Assembly: GCA_050309795.1 (NCBI GenBank)
Contig: JBNRMW010000020.1
Coordinates: 1 to 45,475, forward strand
Reading direction: 5' to 3'
Origin: JBNRMW01 sp050309795
Lineage (GTDB): Bacteria > Bacillota_I > Bacilli_A > Erysipelotrichales > Erysipelotrichaceae
DNA: 45,475 bases
Shown here: in pieces, positions 41,344 through 45,475 of the stretch
Layout of the letters: every line of letters begins with the position of its first letter
Numbering within the stretch: position 1 is the stretch's first letter
Notes under the pieces: generated by a model
What the model was told of the DNA's origin: nothing
Seen by the model: only the letters and a program-made list of their open reading frames with translations
The model's database searches: none
Made by a program: the position numbers and the translations under genes

Positions 41344-42330
41344 ATAATTCAATAGTATTTTCTTATGAGCTGTTATCCACGCATGATCTTCAATTTCTTG
41401 AATTGGGATAAGTTGTGTGAATGGCAGCTTTTTTATTGGTTCAAAGACTTCGTAAACATCCATCTGCCATATCTTATGCGAGAATACATGTTTGTTTTGG
41501 CTAATGAGTCGAGCTTGTTTAAAAGGAATGAGATCTTCTTTAATTTGAGGTAAGCGGACCAAACCTTTCATCAATCCATCATGATCATCATTGGAAATTA
41601 AAAGTTGATTATCTTGGATATGAAGGAAAACTCGATAATGTTCAACCACTTTTTCTTTCTTTGGTTTTTGAAACGGGTACTTTTCAACATGATTGCTCTG
41701 ATATGCCTTGCAAGTGTTATTCAATGGACAAGAAGTACAGACAGGATTTCTAAAAGTGCAGACGAGAGCTCCCAGCTCCATTAACGCTTGGTTAATTACG
41801 GAAGGCTGTTGATAGAGCATGAATTCTTCTACAATCGTTTCTAATCTTCGTTTGTTGGCTATTTTCGAAAAATCTGCTTCGTCCGCAAGCCATCGTGAAA
41901 GAACCCGAATCACATTCCCATCAACCGCAGCAATCGGCTCTTCGTAAGCAATTGAACAAATGGCTCCAGCCGTATAAGGACCAATACCAGGTAATGATAA
42001 AATCTCTGCATGAGTTTTGGGAAACTGACCATTATATTTTTGAACAAGTATTTGACTTGTTTCTAAAATATAACGAGCGCGTCGATAGTAACCAAGGCCT
42101 TCCCAAGCTTTATTAACCTCGTCAAGGGTAGCCAGTGATAAGCTTTCAATGGTTGGCCAAAGCGCCATCCAGCGTCGATAATAGGGCAGTAATTGGTTGA
42201 TTTGTGTTTGTTGAGCCATGATTTCCGATATCCAAATACGATAGGGATCTTTGGTCTCGCGAAACGGCAACAGACGTTGATTTTTGTGATACCATTTACT
42301 TAGGCTAAGCGCTACTTGTTGAGTATTCAT
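41326..42330 (-). CDS. mutY: A/G-specific adenine glycosylase
   Basis: MutY removes adenine mispaired with 8-oxoguanine, preventing G:C to T:A transversions. The 334-residue protein has the catalytic glutamate E36 in SEIMAQQTQ and the helix-hairpin-helix LSLPGIGPYTAGA near 111-123. The catalytic Asp is D137 in AAVDGNVIRVLSRW, the [4Fe-4S] cluster is C191-x6-C198-x2-C201-x5-C207, and the C-terminal Nudix-like 8-oxoG recognition domain spans about 225-334. All key residues are present, so it appears functional. It starts close to the divergent MATE gene (88 bases between start codons). Confidence 0.94.
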   Translation of the reverse strand: MNTQQVALSLSKWYHKNQRLLPFRETKDPYRIWISEIMAQQTQINQLLPYYRRWMALWPTIESLSLATLDEVNKAWEGLGYYRRARYILETSQILVQKYNGQFPKTHAEILSLPGIGPYTAGAICSIAYEEPIAAVDGNVIRVLSRWLADEADFSKIANKRRLETIVEEFMLYQQPSVINQALMELGALVCTFRNPVCTSCPLNNTCKAYQSNHVEKYPFQKPKKEKVVEHYRVFLHIQDNQLLISNDDHDGLMKGLVRLPQIKEDLIPFKQARLISQNKHVFSHKIWQMDVYEVFEPIKKLPFTQLIPIQEIEDHAWITAHKKILLNYLGNHS

Positions 42331-42417
42331 GAAACTATTATAGCAATTTGCTCTATGGAGATGGTATTTATTTTTAAATATGATAAAGTATTCGTTAAAT
42401 TACGAAAGAAGGATAAC

Positions 42418-43824
42418 ATGACGAAGCTGATAGACTTTCTGGCAGTCAAGAAGTACCAGAATAAAATCGAAATCGAAGGAGAACTACCAAGTAGTTCGAA
42501 AATTGTTAAACGCGTTTACAATACCGCATGGCCATCTACCTTAGAATCGGGTTTAATATCATTAATTAGTGCAGCAGACACAATTATGGTTGGTGTTCTT
42601 GGGCCTTGGGCAATTTCGGCGGTCGGTGCTGCCACCCAACCCCGTTTTTTATTGTTAGCAGCGATTTTAGCGCTTAATATGGCTATAACCGTCATTATCT
42701 CCAGACGCAAAGGCGAAGATGACCGAAATTCAGCTAATCAGGTATTACGCCAAGGTGTAGTCTTAAGTGCAGGTTTAGCCTTAGGATTGAATATTGTAGG
42801 CATTATCTTTGCTCGGCCATTAATTGTGCTTATTTCTGGAGCGGAAGCCTCCTATATTCAACCAGCAATTGATTATTTCCGGATTATTGCGGTGGGTAAT
42901 ATTTTTTATTCTGTTTCACTAACGATTACCGCAGCTCAAAGAGGGGTTGGAAACACAAAAATTGCGATGAAGACAAACTTAATGGCAAATGTCGTCAACT
43001 TGATATTCAATTATTTATTAATTAATGGGATTTGGTTTTTCCCTTATTTAGGTATCGTTGGTGCGGGTATTGCGACGTCATTAGGAAACTTAGTGGCATT
43101 ACTTTTGGCTTGGCAATCTGTTCGTCATTCGGATGATTTCTTATATTTAGATTTCTCTGGCTCCTGGAAAGTTACAAAGAACATTGTTAAACAGATTTGG
43201 AATATCGGTCGAGCCACGGCGGTGGAGCAATTATTCTTACGCATTGGATTTATTATATTCGCAACCATGATTGCCCGCTTAGGGGAACTGCAGTTTGCCA
43301 CTCATATGATTGTCATGAATGTGATGTCTATTACTTTTTCTCTAGGAGATGGTTTATCTGCTGCTGCAACTTCTTTAGTTGGTCAAGCATTGGGGGCGAA
43401 GCGTAAAGATTTGGCTTTAATTAATGGTAAAGTAACCCAACGCTTAGGACATCTTATTGCTGGAGTGATGATTGTCTTGATTGTCCTTTTTAGATATAAA
43501 ATTGTTGGTTTATTTACGACGGACCTAGAAGTGATCCAGATGGGCGAGCCCTTAATGATTGTTCTATCGATTGTTATTATTTTTCAGATTACACAGGTTA
43601 TTACTAACGGTTGTTTACGTGGAGCAGGGGACGTTGTTTTTGTTGCCCTGGAATCCATTGTGTCGATTACCTTTATGCGACCCATTTTAACGTTCTTACT
43701 AGCCTATATTTTTAAACTGGATTTAGTTGGAGCTTGGTTGGCTATTTTTACAGACCAGATCTTCCGTTGGGTGTGGAGCGGTTGGCGTTATAATTCAAAG
43801 AAATGGTTATCCATTAAAGTATAA
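42418..43824 (+). CDS. MATE family efflux transporter
   Basis: A 468-residue multidrug/toxin extrusion protein with twelve hydrophobic helices in two similar halves. The amino end (to about residue 30) is cytoplasmic, and helix 1 has NTAWPSTLESGLISLISAAD with TIMVGVLG following. Another family landmark is QRGVGNTKIAMKTNLMANVV near 175-195 with its matching ITNGCLRGAGDVVFVALES in half two. I chose ATG 42418 (AAGAAGGA 7 bases upstream) over ATG 42316, whose extra 34 residues overlap mutY and lack a ribosome-binding site. The drug specificity is unknown. A terminator hairpin overlaps its stop codon. Confidence 0.9.
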   Translation: MTKLIDFLAVKKYQNKIEIEGELPSSSKIVKRVYNTAWPSTLESGLISLISAADTIMVGVLGPWAISAVGAATQPRFLLLAAILALNMAITVIISRRKGEDDRNSANQVLRQGVVLSAGLALGLNIVGIIFARPLIVLISGAEASYIQPAIDYFRIIAVGNIFYSVSLTITAAQRGVGNTKIAMKTNLMANVVNLIFNYLLINGIWFFPYLGIVGAGIATSLGNLVALLLAWQSVRHSDDFLYLDFSGSWKVTKNIVKQIWNIGRATAVEQLFLRIGFIIFATMIARLGELQFATHMIVMNVMSITFSLGDGLSAAATSLVGQALGAKRKDLALINGKVTQRLGHLIAGVMIVLIVLFRYKIVGLFTTDLEVIQMGEPLMIVLSIVIIFQITQVITNGCLRGAGDVVFVALESIVSITFMRPILTFLLAYIFKLDLVGAWLAIFTDQIFRWVWSGWRYNSKKWLSIKV

Positions 43825-43850
43825 AAGGGCTTACTCGCGTAAGCTTTTTT
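43823..43850 (+). terminator. Bidirectional terminator between the MATE and glycosyltransferase genes
   Basis: Stem GCTTAC / GTAAGC with loop TCGC, flanked by A-rich 5' and T6 3' sequence. It serves convergent genes and lies partly inside the last codons of the glycosyltransferase gene. Confidence 0.7.
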
Positions 43851-44841
43851 GATGCAAGGCTTGTTGGTAAACTTCAATTAATTGCTGGCCAATAAGGTGT
43901 AGGTCCTTTGTTTTAACGATTTCATAGGCTTGGTTGACCATCGGTTTAACGTTTGAATTCAAAATTTCATGAATTCGTTGCTCGAACTCTTCAATAGTCG
44001 TTGCTTTATGGAGAACCTGACGGTCGACAAATTCCTCATAAATTGGAATATCGCGAATGAGAACCGGCAACTTCATAGCAAAACTTTCGAGCAGGACAAT
44101 GCCTTCGGTTTCTTCATAACTAGGAAAGAGAAATAAATCAGCCATTTGATAGGCTTCTTTAAGTTTTGTTGATTCCACATAGCCTGGAAATTTTAAATTT
44201 GGAATCTTTGTTTTTATAGCTTGGGTAACATCGTTGGTAATTAATAAAGGATCAGTATAACCAAACCAAATAAATTGAATGTGCGGAAGTCGTTTCGCTA
44301 ATTCAACGAAATCTAATATTCCTTTACGTTTAATATAAAGACCAACCCCCATAATGACGGGTTGATTGGGATTTAAATGGTAATCTTTGTAAAAACTAGT
44401 TTGATCTTGACGTTCAATCTTAAATGAAGACAAATCGATTCCATTGGAAACTACGAAAATTGGAGGATTTAATCCATATTCTTCGAGCAACTGTTTGGAA
44501 TATGAGGTGGGTGTAATAATGACATCCCCTAAGTTATAACATTGTTTAAGCCACCATTTAAATACTGGAGCAATTTGATTTGAAAATTTGAAACTATCGC
44601 GAAAATCTTCTTCCGTCGAGTGGGCATGATAAACAATTGCCGCCTCTTTTGCTTTCAGGTGAGCCATAGCAAAGGAACAAATATTATAGGTGTTGATGTG
44701 TAAGACATCATAATCGTCGCTCAAATCAGTGGTATATTCAATTCCATTTAAGGACAAGGCTTTCATTTGATGACGAATGGCTCGACCTAAACCAGATTTG
44801 GCTAATTGCTCATAGTTTTCAGTATATAAACAAACTTTCAT
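43831..44841 (-). CDS. GT4-family glycosyltransferase (CpoA-like)
   Basis: A 336-residue GT-B glycosyltransferase. It begins MKVCLYTENYEQLAKSGLGR, contains HINTYNICSF, VYHAHSTEEDFRDSF near 71-85 and VVSNGIDLSSF near 134-144, and has the C-terminal donor-binding motif FPSYEETEGIVLLESFAM (E-x7-E) near 242-259. Proteins of this form in Lactobacillales act in glycolipid synthesis for lipoteichoic-acid anchors (CpoA-type second sugar transferase); the specific sugar is inferred only by analogy. I chose ATG 44841, with AAGGAGG 9 bases upstream, not ATG 44862. Its usual partner, a first-step glucosyltransferase, would lie beyond the insertion sequence at the right edge. Confidence 0.85.
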   Translation of the reverse strand: MKVCLYTENYEQLAKSGLGRAIRHQMKALSLNGIEYTTDLSDDYDVLHINTYNICSFAMAHLKAKEAAIVYHAHSTEEDFRDSFKFSNQIAPVFKWWLKQCYNLGDVIITPTSYSKQLLEEYGLNPPIFVVSNGIDLSSFKIERQDQTSFYKDYHLNPNQPVIMGVGLYIKRKGILDFVELAKRLPHIQFIWFGYTDPLLITNDVTQAIKTKIPNLKFPGYVESTKLKEAYQMADLFLFPSYEETEGIVLLESFAMKLPVLIRDIPIYEEFVDRQVLHKATTIEEFEQRIHEILNSNVKPMVNQAYEIVKTKDLHLIGQQLIEVYQQALHQKSLRE

Positions 44842-44930
44842 TGCTCGCCTCCTTAAGTTCATAATAACATTTATTGTTGCACGCGAAATGAAAGGGACTC
44901 TTAACCGTTGAGTCGAAACAATTCAAAATG

Positions 44931-45475
44931 TGTAGGGTTACAATTGATGTGAGACTTTCCAACTAGTAAGAAGCGATGAGACCTAGTAGAATGAGTTTGT
45001 CCAACAAATTCGAAAGGAATCATCTCATGAATACTATAACAAAAAAAACCGAGGTATTTACCACATGAACTTCAAACACGATTTCATGCTTGTAAACTCT
45101 ATGCTACAAAAGAATACTCCATAGCCTTCATCACCCGTCGCTATAAGGTCTCAAAATCTTCTCTTATGTGCTGGATGAAACGCTTTGATGCGACTAAAGA
45201 GTCGCTTGTTGATCGTTCTCATAAACCATTAACTCCACATCCCAATAGTCATACTGAGCAGGAACAAACATGGATTTTCAACTATTTACGAAGAAATCCT
45301 GATATCTTAATGATTGAACTCTACACTAAGTTAAGGATTAATCGCGGTTACACCAGACATCCAGCTTCGTTATTTCGATTTCTTAGAAAACAAGGACATT
45401 ATCCCGAGAAGGTAAGAAAGAAACCTAAATATAAGCCTCAACCGTACGATACCCCAGAAAAACTAGGCGAAAAGT
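44931..45475 (+). mobile_element. Left part of an insertion sequence with frameshifted DDE transposase
   Basis: The start MNTITKK is encoded from ATG 45027 (GAAAGGA upstream). In an A8 run at 45041-45048 the frame then leads to a quick TGA (45066-45068). One base fewer opens a frame running to the window edge with PRYLPHELQTRFHACKLYA, RRYKVSKSSLMCWMKRFD (HTH) and YLRRNPDILMIELYTKLR, ending KPQPYDTPEKLGEK. This matches the N-terminal HTH and linker of an IS481-like DDE transposase; the catalytic DDE core is beyond the edge. The upstream TGTAGGGTTACAATTGATGT near 44931 is a plausible left inverted repeat, not verified. Confidence 0.72.

Noticed and set aside
45027..45068. Programmed frameshift of the A8 run as a demonstrated mechanism
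   Set aside because: A one-base excess explains the data equally well. The change needed is +1, while IS elements usually use -1 slippage on A-runs, and only one copy is visible.

Overview
The window is AT-rich DNA from a low-GC Gram-positive bacterium (Firmicutes/Bacillota). Gene starts carry strong GGAGG-type ribosome-binding sites, intrinsic hairpin+T-run terminators are common, lipoproteins have a lipobox, and there is a purine riboswitch, a Val-Thr-Tyr-Gln-Lys-Gly tRNA operon and a four-gene pyruvate dehydrogenase operon. This gene mix suggests a member of the Lactobacillales, perhaps Aerococcaceae-like; that placement is inference. Intact genes use TGG for Trp and TGA as stop, so the standard bacterial code applies.

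Layout. (1) 1-4.3 kb is a patchwork of probably acquired and decaying DNA: the tail of an IS3-family transposase, a 5'-truncated UV endonuclease gene (uvsE with a DUF1722 tail), a truncated FtsX-like permease butted against a broken threonylcarbamoyl-AMP synthase gene, then an intact cation-diffusion transporter and a HAD phosphatase. A possible IS256-family terminal repeat lies near 4.29-4.32 kb. (2) 4.37-9.35 kb holds a broken small membrane-protein gene, a two-gene oligopeptide-type ABC ATPase operon, and two adjacent redox genes (F420-reductase-like and luciferase-like), each stopped by one in-frame TAA. (3) 9.5-15.8 kb is lipoate ligase plus pdhABCD, i.e. pyruvate to acetyl-CoA with its lipoyl cofactor supply. 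(4) 15.9-19.7 kb has an alpha/beta hydrolase, a DegV fatty-acid-binding protein, an amphi-Trp protein, a DUF503 protein and an aldo/keto reductase. (5) 19.8-23.5 kb is an M20 peptidase / membrane transporter / M20 peptidase cluster whose transporter is cut by TGA. (6) 23.7-24.4 kb is a broken DUF2807 lipoprotein. (7) 24.5-28.2 kb is an mhq-like (quinone/electrophile response) operon: two glyoxalase/ring-cleavage dioxygenases, MarR regulator, carboxylesterase, flavin reductase; its first and last genes are broken. (8) 28.3-34 kb has yjbQ, purine nucleoside phosphorylase, a broken TetR gene and a tightly overlapping cluster with two Nudix hydrolases, Maf, a lipid kinase and a cupin. (9) 34-37.6 kb has an AI-2E-family permease, an XRE repressor and two CAP-domain lipoproteins. 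(10) 37.7-38.2 kb is the six-tRNA operon with a consensus promoter. (11) 38.2-44.9 kb has a YihY/BrkB protein, a small membrane protein, a riboswitch-controlled purine permease, mutY, a MATE exporter and a GT4 glycosyltransferase. (12) The right edge is the start of another insertion sequence with a frameshifted transposase.

The main theme is gene decay. At least seven otherwise coherent host reading frames, and one in the acquired segment, contain a single in-frame stop. Most of these fit a G:C to A:T change (CAA/CAG to TAA/TAG, or TGG to TGA). Several frameshifts sit in homopolymer runs of A or T. The most informative non-coding element is a guanine-type purine riboswitch that appears to carry a swapped 21-75 base pair, controlling the purine permease by transcription termination. 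I saw no CRISPR array, prophage or recognised defence system.
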